Shown here: piece by piece, positions 1 to 7,565 of the stretch
How positions within the stretch are numbered: position 1 is the first letter of the stretch
How the letters are laid out: each line of letters begins with the position of its first letter
Source: JACKLD01 sp049297695
Lineage (GTDB): Bacteria; Pseudomonadota; Alphaproteobacteria; UBA2136; UBA6156
DNA length: 14,460 nucleotides
NCBI GenBank assembly: GCA_049297695.1
Contig: JBAQUT010000002.1
Span: 1-14,460 of the forward strand
Reading direction: 5' to 3'
The notes under the pieces: model-generated
Databases searched by the model: none
What the model saw: the letters and a program-made list of their open reading frames with translations, nothing else
What the model was told of the DNA's origin: nothing
Position numbers and translations under genes: made by a program

Positions 1-57
1 AAAGATGGGCGGTTTACAAGTAACTTTTGGAAACGGGTGGGAGGGGTTGTGGTATGA
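1..57 (+). CDS. C-terminal tail of an upstream gene (partial)
   Basis: From base 1, frame 1 is open for 18 codons (ending ...FWKRVGGVVV) and stops at TGA 55-57. The stop overlaps the ATG at 54 of the next gene as ATGA. The same overlap style joins the next two genes, which supports this being the real end of a translationally coupled gene. The tail is too short to identify a family. It is basic and then hydrophobic. Confidence 0.4.
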   Translation, partial: KDGRFTSNFWKRVGGVVV

Positions 58-593
58 ATGAGCTTGGATTAAAACGCGGAACAATACTACTTGTTCCCCA
101 TAATCCAATTTGGAAACATATTTATATTGAAGAAGTAAAGCAGTTAAAAAAATTACTAACTAAAGATTTCTTAGCATCTGAACATATTGGTAGTACTGCG
201 GTATCCGGTATATTAGCAAAGCCAATATTAGACATGATGGTGGCATTGCCGTCGTTGGATATTATCTCTAATTACAAGAGCCAACTTGAGAGTTTAGGGT
301 TTCACGATAGAGGGTACCCAATAATGCTTCACGACCATGTGCTATTTGCAAAAGGGCCTGAAGAAGCACGAACTGTTTATGTTAAATTTACAGTCTTAGG
401 ATCAGATTTTTGGAATGAATGTGTACTGTTCCGAGATTATCTCAACCACTATACTTCTGCGGCACGCGCATATGAAAAACTAAAACTTAAACTAGCGGCG
501 CAGCTAAACCCCAATGATAGAAAAAACTATACGCTTATGAAATCAGAGTTCATTAAAGAAATTATTAATAAAGCAAAAAGGAAACAATCATGA
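54..593 (+). CDS. GrpB/UPF0157 family protein (nucleotidyltransferase-like)
   Basis: This is a 179-aa protein of the GrpB (UPF0157) family, which has a nucleotidyltransferase-like fold; the substrate of most members is unknown. The family signature is clear at residues 43-60: EHIGSTAV, then G, then AKPILD. The usual proline after GSTAV is serine here. The N-terminal VPHNPIWKHIYIEE corresponds to the conserved start of the family. The ATG at 54 is preferred over a TTG at 27, because a purine-rich GGGAGGGG at about 39-46 lies at proper spacing and the upstream frame ends exactly on this ATG. The stop overlaps the ATG of the following dehydrogenase. The gene is strikingly AT-rich and lysine/isoleucine-rich next to GC-rich flanks, so it was probably acquired horizontally. 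A cytoplasmic location is expected. Family assignment is firm, function is not. Confidence 0.88.
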   Translation: MNELGLKRGTILLVPHNPIWKHIYIEEVKQLKKLLTKDFLASEHIGSTAVSGILAKPILDMMVALPSLDIISNYKSQLESLGFHDRGYPIMLHDHVLFAKGPEEARTVYVKFTVLGSDFWNECVLFRDYLNHYTSAARAYEKLKLKLAAQLNPNDRKNYTLMKSEFIKEIINKAKRKQS

Positions 594-1327
594 CTCAACG
601 CATTCTCATCATCGGCGCCACCAGTGCCATTGCCCATGAGGCGGCGAAGGTGTGGGCGGGGCAGGGGGCCAGTTTGTACCTGTTGGCGCGGGATAAAGCC
701 AAGCTGAAGGCTGTGGCGGATGACCTTGCCGTGCGCGGGGCGGAAGTGAAAACGGGGGCGTATGATACTGCCATGGAGCCTGCCGCGTTGGCCAAGCTGG
801 TGGCCAAAGTGTGGAAGGAATGGGACGGGTTAGACGGCGTGTTGCTGGCCCACGGTTGGTTGCCTGTGCAGGAAGAGGTTCAAGACGATGCGGCGGTGGT
901 TTCGGATGTGACGGTGGTGAACGGGGTTTCGGTGATTCAATTATTGGCGTTGCTGGCGCCCAAATTAGAGGCCCAAGGGCATGGGTGGTTGGCGGCGATA
1001 TCCAGCGTGGCGGGGGATAGGGGCCGCGCCAAAATGTACGTGTACGGCGGCGCCAAAGCTTTGGTGCAGCATTGGCTGGAAGGATTGCGGCAGCGGCTGG
1101 CGCCTGTGGGCGTGCGGGTGATTGATATCCGCCCCGGCCCCGTGGATACGCCCATGACCACGGGCCTTGCCATGCCGCTGATGGCGGATGTGGCCAGCGT
1201 GGGGGCGGGGGTTGCCCGTGCCTGTGCCACGGCCAACGGCACGGTGTATTTGCCATGGTTTTGGCGGTATATTTTTATGGTGTTGAGCCATATACCGGGG
1301 TTTGTGTGGGTGAAGGTGAGGATTTAG
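590..1327 (+). CDS. Short-chain dehydrogenase/reductase (SDR) with hydrophobic C-terminus
   Basis: This is a 245-aa NAD(P)-dependent oxidoreductase of the classical SDR type. The nucleotide-binding turn is GATSAIA at residues 9-15, a degenerate form of TGxxxGxG. The catalytic serine lies in AISSVAG (about 138-139), the YxxxK pair is Y152/K156 in YGGAK, and the post-catalytic loop is RPGPVDTPM (181-189). The last 25 residues, beginning YLPWFWRYIFMVL, are aromatic, hydrophobic and basic. They suggest membrane association, as in SDRs that act on lipid-linked sugars (DprE2-like); that comparison is inference. The ATG at 590 overlaps the GrpB stop as ATGA and has an AAGGAA ribosome site inside the GrpB gene, so it is translationally coupled. 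The GC-rich composition matches the resident genome, unlike GrpB. The substrate cannot be read from the sequence. Confidence 0.88.
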   Translation: MTQRILIIGATSAIAHEAAKVWAGQGASLYLLARDKAKLKAVADDLAVRGAEVKTGAYDTAMEPAALAKLVAKVWKEWDGLDGVLLAHGWLPVQEEVQDDAAVVSDVTVVNGVSVIQLLALLAPKLEAQGHGWLAAISSVAGDRGRAKMYVYGGAKALVQHWLEGLRQRLAPVGVRVIDIRPGPVDTPMTTGLAMPLMADVASVGAGVARACATANGTVYLPWFWRYIFMVLSHIPGFVWVKVRI

Positions 1328-1344
1328 AGTAACCCCAAAAACAT

Positions 1345-1413
1345 GAGATGGCCACGCGTTGCTCGCCATGACGACCTTTGGTCGTAAGGGGCTGCGCCCC
1401 TTAACCCCCTTTT
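1345..1413. repeat. Structured intergenic repeat, copy 1 (three hairpins)
   Basis: This 69-bp segment matches 11566-11634 without gaps at 58 of 69 positions. It can form three consecutive hairpins: ATGGC 1348-1352 with GCCAT 1365-1369; CGACC 1372-1376 with GGTCG 1380-1384 around a TTT loop; and AAGGGGC 1386-1392 with GCCCCTT 1396-1402 around a TGC loop. All stem bases in these hairpins are identical in the two copies, and most differences fall in loops or between stems. It lies just after the dehydrogenase stop and before the tRNA-Phe promoter, and may end transcription or stabilise the 3' end of the message. Confidence 0.8.
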
Positions 1414-1427
1414 CATGCATCGGGTGG

Positions 1428-1456
1428 TTGACAGGCGGGCCGTTCCCCCGTATCAA
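1428..1456 (+). promoter_or_regulatory. Promoter of tRNA-Phe
   Basis: A perfect -35 box TTGACA at 1428-1433 is followed by a 17-bp spacer and a -10 box TATCAA at 1451-1456. This places initiation at about 1463, a few bases before the mature tRNA 5' end at 1468. The close fit of spacing and position supports a dedicated sigma-70 promoter. Confidence 0.75.
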
Positions 1457-1467
1457 CGCCTCCACGT

Positions 1468-1543
1468 GGCTTGGTAGCTCAGTTGGTAGAGCAGATGCCT
1501 GAAGAGCATCGTGTCGTTGGTTCGATTCCGACCCAAGCCACCA
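1468..1543 (+). tRNA. tRNA-Phe (anticodon GAA)
   Basis: A complete 76-nt cloverleaf can be drawn. The acceptor GGCTTGG pairs with CCAAGCC, followed by discriminator A and an encoded CCA (1541-1543). T8/A9 precede the D stem GCTC/GAGC. The anticodon stem GATGC/GCATC encloses the loop CTGAAGA, giving anticodon GAA. The T arm is GTTGG, TTCGATT, CCGAC with one G-T pair. It decodes UUU/UUC phenylalanine codons. The 3' end from 1526 is duplicated at 1572-1590. Confidence 0.97.
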
Positions 1544-1544
1544 T
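1526..1544 (+). repeat. tRNA 3'-end direct repeat, copy 1 (candidate att core)
   Basis: The 19-nt string TTCCGACCCAAGCCACCAT covers the T-arm 3' side, the acceptor, CCA and one following base of tRNA-Phe. It recurs exactly at 1572-1590. Duplicated tRNA 3' ends are the usual mark left by tyrosine integrases that insert at tRNA genes. No integrase gene is visible in this window. Confidence 0.6.
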
Positions 1545-1571
1545 TACAGTTTTGCGGGTCGGGTACTGCGT

Positions 1572-1590
1572 TTCCGACCCAAGCCACCAT
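1572..1590 (+). repeat. tRNA 3'-end direct repeat, copy 2 (candidate att core)
   Basis: This is an exact 19-nt copy of the tRNA-Phe 3' end, 46 bp downstream of the original. It cannot be a second tRNA because no 5' half exists. Its CCGACCC (1574-1580) can pair with GGGTCGG at 1556-1562 to form a 7-bp hairpin, and CCATAC at 1587-1592 pairs with GTATGG at 1607-1612, so the stretch is also structured. It fits an integration scar or attachment site bordering the accessory ORF to its right. Confidence 0.6.
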
Positions 1591-1658
1591 ACTTCGCCAA
1601 GGCTTCGTATGGCAGGCCATTGTTGATGGTTTGGTAGTGCAATGCCTCTTGAATTTCA

Positions 1659-2231
1659 TTGAATACGCCTTATATGGTTTGTATGGATCGAGATGACTCG
1701 TTGGATTTGGGACATACTGTCATTAATTTTAATGATGCAAAACAGCGTGTTGAAGAGAATCGTGCGCAAAAGCGGGCAAGAGAGTTAGAGAGAGCGGAAA
1801 ATCGCAGAAAATTAGGCTTAGATTCTACAGGCGATGCGTTAAGCATGTTTGGTTTTTCGGGAGATGTGAAAAGAACTCCACTCCCAAGACGTGAGCCAGC
1901 ATCGGGGGACCGATGGAGCAAGCCACTTTGTACGATAGACGAGGTTTTGGCAGATGTGAATGTTGCGGAGCGTTATCATCACCAAGCAACAAGTGCATTA
2001 GGGTATTTGTATAGTTATGCGGCAGTTGCCAAAGAACATAGGCGCCAATTTGAGAATCCTCCGATGTGGAGAAACTATATTCCGGGTGCTTTGGGGAGTT
2101 ACCAGAAACGTTGTGAACGTAATGAAAACGGGATGAAAGATGCGTTTGTAAGGGCGGAAGGGGATTTAAGGAGGATGAGCCGCTTTTACTCTCAAGAAGG
2201 TACAGGGTTGCTTGTTACGTTTCCGGAATAG
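1659..2231 (+). CDS. Hypothetical protein, unrecognised, next to tRNA-Phe
   Basis: I do not recognise a family for this protein of up to 190 aa. Its start is uncertain: TTG 1659, ATG 1674 and ATG 1683 are all in frame and none has a good ribosome site. Residues about 25-52 are highly charged (Arg/Glu/Lys-rich, with RELERAENRRK) and probably form a helix or coiled coil. The middle is polar. Residues about 90-190 look like a helical soluble domain with several His, Tyr and Arg residues. No signal peptide or membrane segment is seen. Codon use is less GC-rich than in the neighbouring aldehyde dehydrogenase. With the tRNA-end duplication just upstream, this suggests accessory cargo. That it is translated is inferred only from ORF length and composition. 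Confidence 0.55.
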   Translation: MNTPYMVCMDRDDSLDLGHTVINFNDAKQRVEENRAQKRARELERAENRRKLGLDSTGDALSMFGFSGDVKRTPLPRREPASGDRWSKPLCTIDEVLADVNVAERYHHQATSALGYLYSYAAVAKEHRRQFENPPMWRNYIPGALGSYQKRCERNENGMKDAFVRAEGDLRRMSRFYSQEGTGLLVTFPE

Positions 2232-2286
2232 CAGGGATATATGTACGTTATTGTTTTGTTGACAAGATTCATGAAAACACACCCTC

Positions 2287-2315
2287 TTGAGTACAGTGGA
2301 TTTAGGAGGTATGTC
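2287..2315 (+). promoter_or_regulatory. Possible promoter of the aldehyde dehydrogenase gene
   Basis: TTGAGT at 2287-2292, a 17-bp spacer and TATGTC at 2310-2315 make a weak sigma-70-like pair about 65 bp before the gene. A short inverted repeat, GTGGA/TCCAC (2296-2318), overlaps it and might be an operator. A TTGACA at 2259-2264 has no acceptable -10 partner. The rest of 2232-2378 shows nothing further. Confidence 0.22.
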
Positions 2316-2378
2316 CACCCTAGACTGCGTGGCGCAGGCGTGGTAGCACGTTGATTGGAAAAACAAGGAGAAATGACT

Positions 2379-3800
2379 ATGCATCCACGTGCGGGCCAGT
2401 TTTACATTCAGGGTCAATGGGTGAGTACGGCATCTGCCGAGACGTTTACTGTGGTGAACCCCGCGACGGAAAAGCCCCTTGGTACTCTTGCCATGGGCAC
2501 CGCAGGCGATGTGGATGCGGCTGTTAGGGCGGCGGCAAAGGCCTTTCCTGCCTTTAGCGCCACAACCCGTGAAGAGCGGTTGGCTTTGCTGGATAAAGTT
2601 ATTGCCATTTACAAGCGTCGGTTTGATGAGATTGCCGCAACGATTACGGCCGAAATGGGGGCTCCGATTACGTTTTCTCAAACCAACCAAACCCAAGTGG
2701 GCCTGACGCATTTTGAGATTGCCCGGAAGGTGTTGGCCGATTACGTGTTTGAAAAACCCTTTGGCAACGGTGTGGTGCAACGGGTTCCTGTGGGTGTATG
2801 TGGGTTGATTACGCCTTGGAATTGGCCTTCCAACCAGATTAGCCTGAAGGTAGCCCCAGCTTTGGCGGCGGGGTGCACGATGGTGTTGAAACCCTCGGAG
2901 TATTCGCCCTTTACGGCCCTTATATTTGCCGAGATTATGGATGAGGCTGGAGTACCTAAAGGCGTGTTTAACCTGGTGAACGGCAGCGGGCCTGTGGTAG
3001 GTGCGGCTTTGGCCAGCCACCCGTTGGTGGATATGGTGAGTTTTACGGGCAGCACCCGTGCGGGTACCGATGTGGCCGCCAAGGCGGCCCCTACGGTGAA
3101 GCGGGTGACGCAAGAGCTGGGTGGAAAATCAGCCAACATTCTTCTCGATGATGCGGATTTAGCTTTGGCCGTACCTGATGCCGTGCGGCGGTGTTTTGTG
3201 AACTGCGGGCAATCGTGCAGTGCGGCTACACGTTTATTGGTGCCGCACACGCTGATGGGCAAGGTGGAGGAGATGTTGGTGGCTCATATTGCAACCCTGA
3301 AACAAGGCGACCCGACTAACCCCGCGATGGATTTGGGGCCCGTGGTTTCAAAAATTCAATGGGATAGAATCCAAATATTGTTGGAAAAAGGTATTTCGGA
3401 AGGTGCGAAGGTTTTAGTTGGCGGTATGGGCAAACCTGCAGGTTTGGAAACGGGGTATTATGTGAAGCCTACGGTGTTTACCAACGTTAATAACCAGATG
3501 ACCATAGCCCAAGATGAGATATTTGGCCCTGTATTATGCGTAATTGGTTATGAAACCGAAGATGAGGCTGTCGCCATAGCCAACGACAGCCGTTACGGGT
3601 TGGGCGGTGCGGTGTTTGGAAGCCCTGAACGGGCTTTGAATGTGGCCCGCCGTATGCGGACGGGCACGGTGGGGGTGAATGGCAAGGGGGCCAGTGCCGA
3701 GATGCCGTTTGGGGGCTTTAAACACTCGGGCAACGGACGCGAAAAAGGGCTTTTTGGCTTTGAAGAATATTTGGAAGTGAAGGCGATTGCCCTGAGTTAG
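2379..3800 (+). CDS. NAD(P)-dependent aldehyde dehydrogenase family protein
   Basis: This 473-aa enzyme oxidises an aldehyde to the carboxylic acid with NAD(P)+. The ATG at 2379 is chosen because AAGGAG at 2365-2370 lies 8 bp upstream; other in-frame starts at 2355 and 2373 are too early or too close to that site. All landmarks of the superfamily are present: PWNWP with the oxyanion Asn (about 148), the cofactor loop FTGST (about 222-226), ELGGK with the general-base Glu (about 246), GQSC with the catalytic Cys (about 280), and EIFGPV followed by PFGGFKHSGNGRE near the C-terminus. Length is normal for a cytosolic ALDH. The segment before PWNWP and the overall motif wording resemble the broad-specificity group that includes CddD/DhaS-like enzymes. 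The substrate is not predictable. It appears to be a single-gene unit between the accessory ORF and tuf. Confidence 0.93.
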   Translation: MHPRAGQFYIQGQWVSTASAETFTVVNPATEKPLGTLAMGTAGDVDAAVRAAAKAFPAFSATTREERLALLDKVIAIYKRRFDEIAATITAEMGAPITFSQTNQTQVGLTHFEIARKVLADYVFEKPFGNGVVQRVPVGVCGLITPWNWPSNQISLKVAPALAAGCTMVLKPSEYSPFTALIFAEIMDEAGVPKGVFNLVNGSGPVVGAALASHPLVDMVSFTGSTRAGTDVAAKAAPTVKRVTQELGGKSANILLDDADLALAVPDAVRRCFVNCGQSCSAATRLLVPHTLMGKVEEMLVAHIATLKQGDPTNPAMDLGPVVSKIQWDRIQILLEKGISEGAKVLVGGMGKPAGLETGYYVKPTVFTNVNNQMTIAQDEIFGPVLCVIGYETEDEAVAIANDSRYGLGGAVFGSPERALNVARRMRTGTVGVNGKGASAEMPFGGFKHSGNGREKGLFGFEEYLEVKAIALS

Positions 3801-3828
3801 GGCGGACTTTTTAACCTGAACAAAGGGC

Positions 3829-3856
3829 TTGCAATAACCCCACAATATGCTACAAA
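3829..3856 (+). promoter_or_regulatory. Candidate tuf promoter
   Basis: TTGCAA (3829-3834), a 16-bp spacer and TACAAA (3851-3856) form a plausible sigma-70 promoter about 95 bp before the tuf ATG, leaving a leader of about 85 nt. No clear terminator of the preceding dehydrogenase gene is visible in 3801-3828. Confidence 0.4.
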
Positions 3857-3950
3857 GCGCCCAGCCGTTGCGATAGGCACACAATGCTCGGCGTGTGTAA
3901 TATCAATAACTTAAAGCCCGATAGCAAGGGCACAAACGAGGAGAATCCCT

Positions 3951-5138
<1,188 letters not shown>

Positions 5139-5159
5139 TCGAACGACCTGGACTGAAGA

Positions 5160-5187
5160 AAAGCCCCCGTTTGGGGGCTTTCTTTTT
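5160..5187 (+). terminator. Intrinsic terminator of tuf
   Basis: AAAGCCCCC (5160-5168), a GTTT loop and GGGGGCTTT (5173-5181) give a perfect 9-bp stem, followed by CTTTTT. It lies 22 bp after the EF-Tu stop. This is a canonical Rho-independent terminator and separates tuf from the Fic cassette. Confidence 0.95.
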
Positions 5188-5200
5188 GGAGTGTTTTGAG

Positions 5201-5229
5201 TTGAACGAATGTATTTTTTAGAATACAAT
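5201..5229 (+). promoter_or_regulatory. Promoter of the Fic cassette
   Basis: TTGAAC at 5201-5206, a 17-bp A/T-rich spacer and TACAAT at 5224-5229 give a near-consensus sigma-70 promoter. It lies 13 bp after the tuf terminator and 25 bp before the first ATG. The leader is short, with AAGGAG (5242-5247) placed 7 bp before ATG 5255. No clear operator palindrome is seen. Confidence 0.7.
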
Positions 5230-5254
5230 TTAACGCAAGAAAAGGAGAAACGTC

Positions 5255-5557
5255 ATGACATCCAATCGCGATGCTGCTGGGTACCATGGAAGCGCTTTGA
5301 AAGGGCTTGATAGGCTTTCCGATGAGGTTTACGAGCGGTTTCAAGCTATGCCTGAAATGACGCGAGACCAACATGCGGAACAGTTTTTTTGGAATTGGTG
5401 TTCAGATGCGAGGATAGAAAGACCTGAACAGAGTTGTACATCATTTTTAATTTCTGCAATCAAACAGAATATAAATACTCCACAATGTGTTTTAGATGAA
5501 GTTAAACGGCAGGAGCCTGAGCTTTACGAGAGAAATATTAAAGGACTTTTGGAATGA
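5255..5557 (+). CDS. Small hypothetical protein, candidate partner/antitoxin of the Fic protein
   Basis: This 100-aa soluble, acidic, probably helical protein matches no family I recognise. It has a good start (promoter 5201-5229 and an AAGGAG site), and its stop overlaps the fic start as ATGA at 5554. This is the usual gene order and coupling of a small regulator and toxin pair. Class I Fic antitoxins (VbhA-like) carry an inhibitory [S/T]xxxE[G/N] helix. I searched the sequence and do not find that motif; the nearest, SDEVYE at residues 22-27, has the wrong spacing. The antitoxin role is therefore suggested by position only. The gene is AT-rich like fic and unlike tuf upstream, so the pair was probably acquired as a unit. 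Confidence 0.65.
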   Translation: MTSNRDAAGYHGSALKGLDRLSDEVYERFQAMPEMTRDQHAEQFFWNWCSDARIERPEQSCTSFLISAIKQNINTPQCVLDEVKRQEPELYERNIKGLLE

Positions 5558-6174
5558 TTGTTATTCATCCTCACTATGAGGCATTATATAAGGAAACTGA
5601 GACACATAATGACTCGTTACGAATTCAATTTTTAATCCAAAATATTCGTATTGCTTGTTCTTTAAAACCTATTGGATGTTCAGTTACACCCATGTTGATG
5701 CATAATTTGCAAGCATTGACGATGTTGAATTTAACAGACAGGCCAGGGCAGTATAGAGACCATGATGTGATGATGAGAGGCGCACCTCACGTTCCACCAC
5801 CTCATTGGGACGTGAACGAGTTGAGCAATGTTATGTTTCAGGCATGTCGGGAAAACTGGAACACATGGAAACCCGATGAAATAGCTGCATACTTGATGTG
5901 GCGAATGGTGTGGATTCACCCGTATGAAGATGGAAATGGGCGGGTGTCGCGAGCGTTAGGATATTATGCGCTGTCATGTAAAATGGGACGGGTTTTACCA
6001 GGACGTCCAACCTTATTAACGTATTTAAAGCAAAATCAGATAGCATATTTTACGGCTCTCAATTATGCCAACATGACCCATGACTATGGCCGTGGAGTTA
6101 CTGATCTTGTACCTTTGCGGAGGTTGATTTTAGACGGGCTTTATGAGCAATCGCGGACAGATTTGCAGGTATGA
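5554..6174 (+). CDS. Fic domain protein (putative AMP/NMP transferase)
   Basis: The 206-aa protein has a Fic core that typically transfers AMP from ATP to a hydroxyl side chain of a target protein. The active-site motif HPYEDGNGRVSR occupies residues 122-133. It holds the catalytic His122, the metal-binding acidic residue (Asp126 in the HPFx[D/E]GN[G/K]xxR pattern), the anion-hole GNG and Arg133. The target-docking flap is recognisable as GQYR...V (65-72) followed by HVPPPH (79-84). The motif is the AMPylator form, not the Doc kinase form. No [S/T]xxxE[G/N] autoinhibitory motif is visible at the N- or C-terminus, so it is not obviously class II or III. It overlaps the 100-aa gene upstream by 4 nt and the transporter gene downstream by 4 nt. 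It is AT-rich relative to the resident genes. The target is unknown. Confidence 0.9.
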   Translation: MIVIHPHYEALYKETETHNDSLRIQFLIQNIRIACSLKPIGCSVTPMLMHNLQALTMLNLTDRPGQYRDHDVMMRGAPHVPPPHWDVNELSNVMFQACRENWNTWKPDEIAAYLMWRMVWIHPYEDGNGRVSRALGYYALSCKMGRVLPGRPTLLTYLKQNQIAYFTALNYANMTHDYGRGVTDLVPLRRLILDGLYEQSRTDLQV

Positions 6175-7034
6175 TGAATTTTGCCCTTAGTGCTGCCGTT
6201 ATCTCGGTGACTGCGTATATGCTGATGCAGCTGGTGTTCAAGCGGCAGGGCGGGGCGCACCCGTTGGCCACCACGGCGTGGGTGGGGGTGTTGTTGCCCG
6301 TGTGGGTGTTGATGCTGGTGTTGGGGTTGAGCAGCCATTTGCTGGTGTTTGAGTTCAGCTGGGCCTATGTGGGGTGGACGGGGTTGTGGGCGGTGTTGGG
6401 GGTAGCCAGTATGGGGCTGCTGTTGGTGATGGTGAACCGTTTGGCGCTGACCGAGTTGGTGGCGTATCGCAAAGTGTTTACCTTGCTGTTGGCCTTGGTG
6501 GCGGATGTGGCGCTGATGGGCGTGGTGCTTGGCAACGGCAAGTTGGTGGCGTTGGGGGTGGTGTTGGCGGGGAGCGTGGTGGTATCCGGCCAGAGGGTAG
6601 GGAAGGGGGTATTCCCGTGGAAAGACGTGGTCATCGTGGCGGCTTTGTGTGCCGTGATGGCGTTGCAGTTACTGGCCTACCAAAAGGCGTTGCGGTTGCA
6701 GCCAGATGTGGTGAGCCATATTTGTGTGGCCAAGGCGGTGTTTGCGTTGTTCAGTTTGGGGTTGCTGGGGATTACCGAGATTCGGCGCGGGGCGGATACG
6801 GTGAGTTGGGGTGGGTTGGCTGCTGTGGCGGGGTTGTTTGCCGTGGGTAGCATTGCGGAAGGGTTTGCCTTGAAAGACTTACCCATGAGTGTGGTGGTGG
6901 CGGTGGGGCTTGGTATGGCAGGCGTGTTTGCGGCGCATGATGTGGTGCGGGGGGATATACCCCGCACGCCACGGGCGTTGGCGGGCGTTGGGTTGGTGTT
7001 GGCGGGGCTGGCGATGCTAGCCTATGTGCAGTAA
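6171..7034 (+). CDS. DMT-superfamily (EamA-like) membrane transporter
   Basis: This 287-aa, very hydrophobic protein has about ten predicted membrane segments in two similar halves, of about 140 residues each, which is the size and layout of drug/metabolite-transporter (EamA/RhaT) family members. Short polar loops such as FKRQGG (about 23-28) and RRGADT (about 205-210) separate the segments. It presumably sits in the inner membrane and exports or imports a small metabolite; the substrate cannot be predicted. The start at 6171 overlaps the fic stop, and the ATG at 6174 is an equally possible start with AGG at 6167-6169. The composition switches abruptly from the AT-rich fic gene to GC-rich coding at this junction. 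The next gene begins 9 bp after the stop. Confidence 0.75.
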   Translation: MMNFALSAAVISVTAYMLMQLVFKRQGGAHPLATTAWVGVLLPVWVLMLVLGLSSHLLVFEFSWAYVGWTGLWAVLGVASMGLLLVMVNRLALTELVAYRKVFTLLLALVADVALMGVVLGNGKLVALGVVLAGSVVVSGQRVGKGVFPWKDVVIVAALCAVMALQLLAYQKALRLQPDVVSHICVAKAVFALFSLGLLGITEIRRGADTVSWGGLAAVAGLFAVGSIAEGFALKDLPMSVVVAVGLGMAGVFAAHDVVRGDIPRTPRALAGVGLVLAGLAMLAYVQ

Positions 7035-7043
7035 GGTAAAGCT

Positions 7044-7556
7044 ATGAAAGATATTCACGGATTGATGGAGGAGCTGGCCCGTTTGGGATTGGCTTGTACG
7101 GTTTATACCCACGAGCCTTTGCACACGGTGGCGGACGGGGCGGGGATTACCGACCAATGGCCTATGGGGGCGCACATTAAAAACCTGTTTGTGAAAGACA
7201 AGGCTGGGAAGCTGGCCCTGATAACCTGTTTGCAAGAGCGCCGCGTGGATTTAGTGAAGCTGGGCAAGCATATGGGCATTAAAGATAGGTGGAGTTTTGC
7301 CAATGAAGAGGTGTTATGGGCCACGTTGGGGGTACGGCCGGGGGCGGTGACGCCGTTGGGGCTTATCAATGCCGTGCCCAAGGCTTTAACGGTGATATGG
7401 GATGAGGGGATGTTTGGGTTTGAGCGCATGTACCCGCATCCGCTTATCAACACCCAAACTTTGGCCATGGCGCCGGAAGATGTTTTGGGGGCGGTGCGGG
7501 TGTGGGGTCATGAACCTGTAAGGATAGACCTTGGCCAGTTTGTAAAACCTGTGTAG
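7044..7556 (+). CDS. proX: ProX/YbaK-family aminoacyl-tRNA editing protein (Ala-tRNA-Pro deacylase type)
   Basis: This 170-aa free-standing editing domain is related to the INS domain of prolyl-tRNA synthetase. Members of the ProX/PrdX group hydrolyse Ala-tRNA(Pro) mischarged by ProRS. Family features are YTHEPLHTVADG near residues 20-32, the HIKNLFVKDKAGK segment with the conserved Lys (about 47-59), GVRPGAVTPLGLIN (about 97-110) and the C-terminal HPLINTQTLAMAPEDVL. Length matches the family. AAGG near 7033-7036 serves as the ribosome site. It lies 9 bp behind the transporter gene and 9 bp before the DedA-type gene, probably in one operon. The exact deacylated substrate is inferred from the family. 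Confidence 0.88.
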   Translation: MKDIHGLMEELARLGLACTVYTHEPLHTVADGAGITDQWPMGAHIKNLFVKDKAGKLALITCLQERRVDLVKLGKHMGIKDRWSFANEEVLWATLGVRPGAVTPLGLINAVPKALTVIWDEGMFGFERMYPHPLINTQTLAMAPEDVLGAVRVWGHEPVRIDLGQFVKPV

Positions 7557-7565
7557 GGTGCGGGC

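Noticed and set aside
609..1256. Long antisense frames opposite the dehydrogenase
   Set aside because: Proline/arginine-rich shadow translation caused by GC-rich coding; the plus strand carries a full SDR with catalytic motifs.
1572..1590. Second tRNA-Phe gene
   Set aside because: Only the 3' acceptor/T-arm end is duplicated; no D or anticodon arm precedes it.
2311..2346. 11-codon frame after TTTAGGAGGT, possible leader peptide of the aldehyde dehydrogenase
   Set aside because: The ribosome-site-like GGAGGT touches the ATG with no spacing, and the peptide shows no regulatory codon run.
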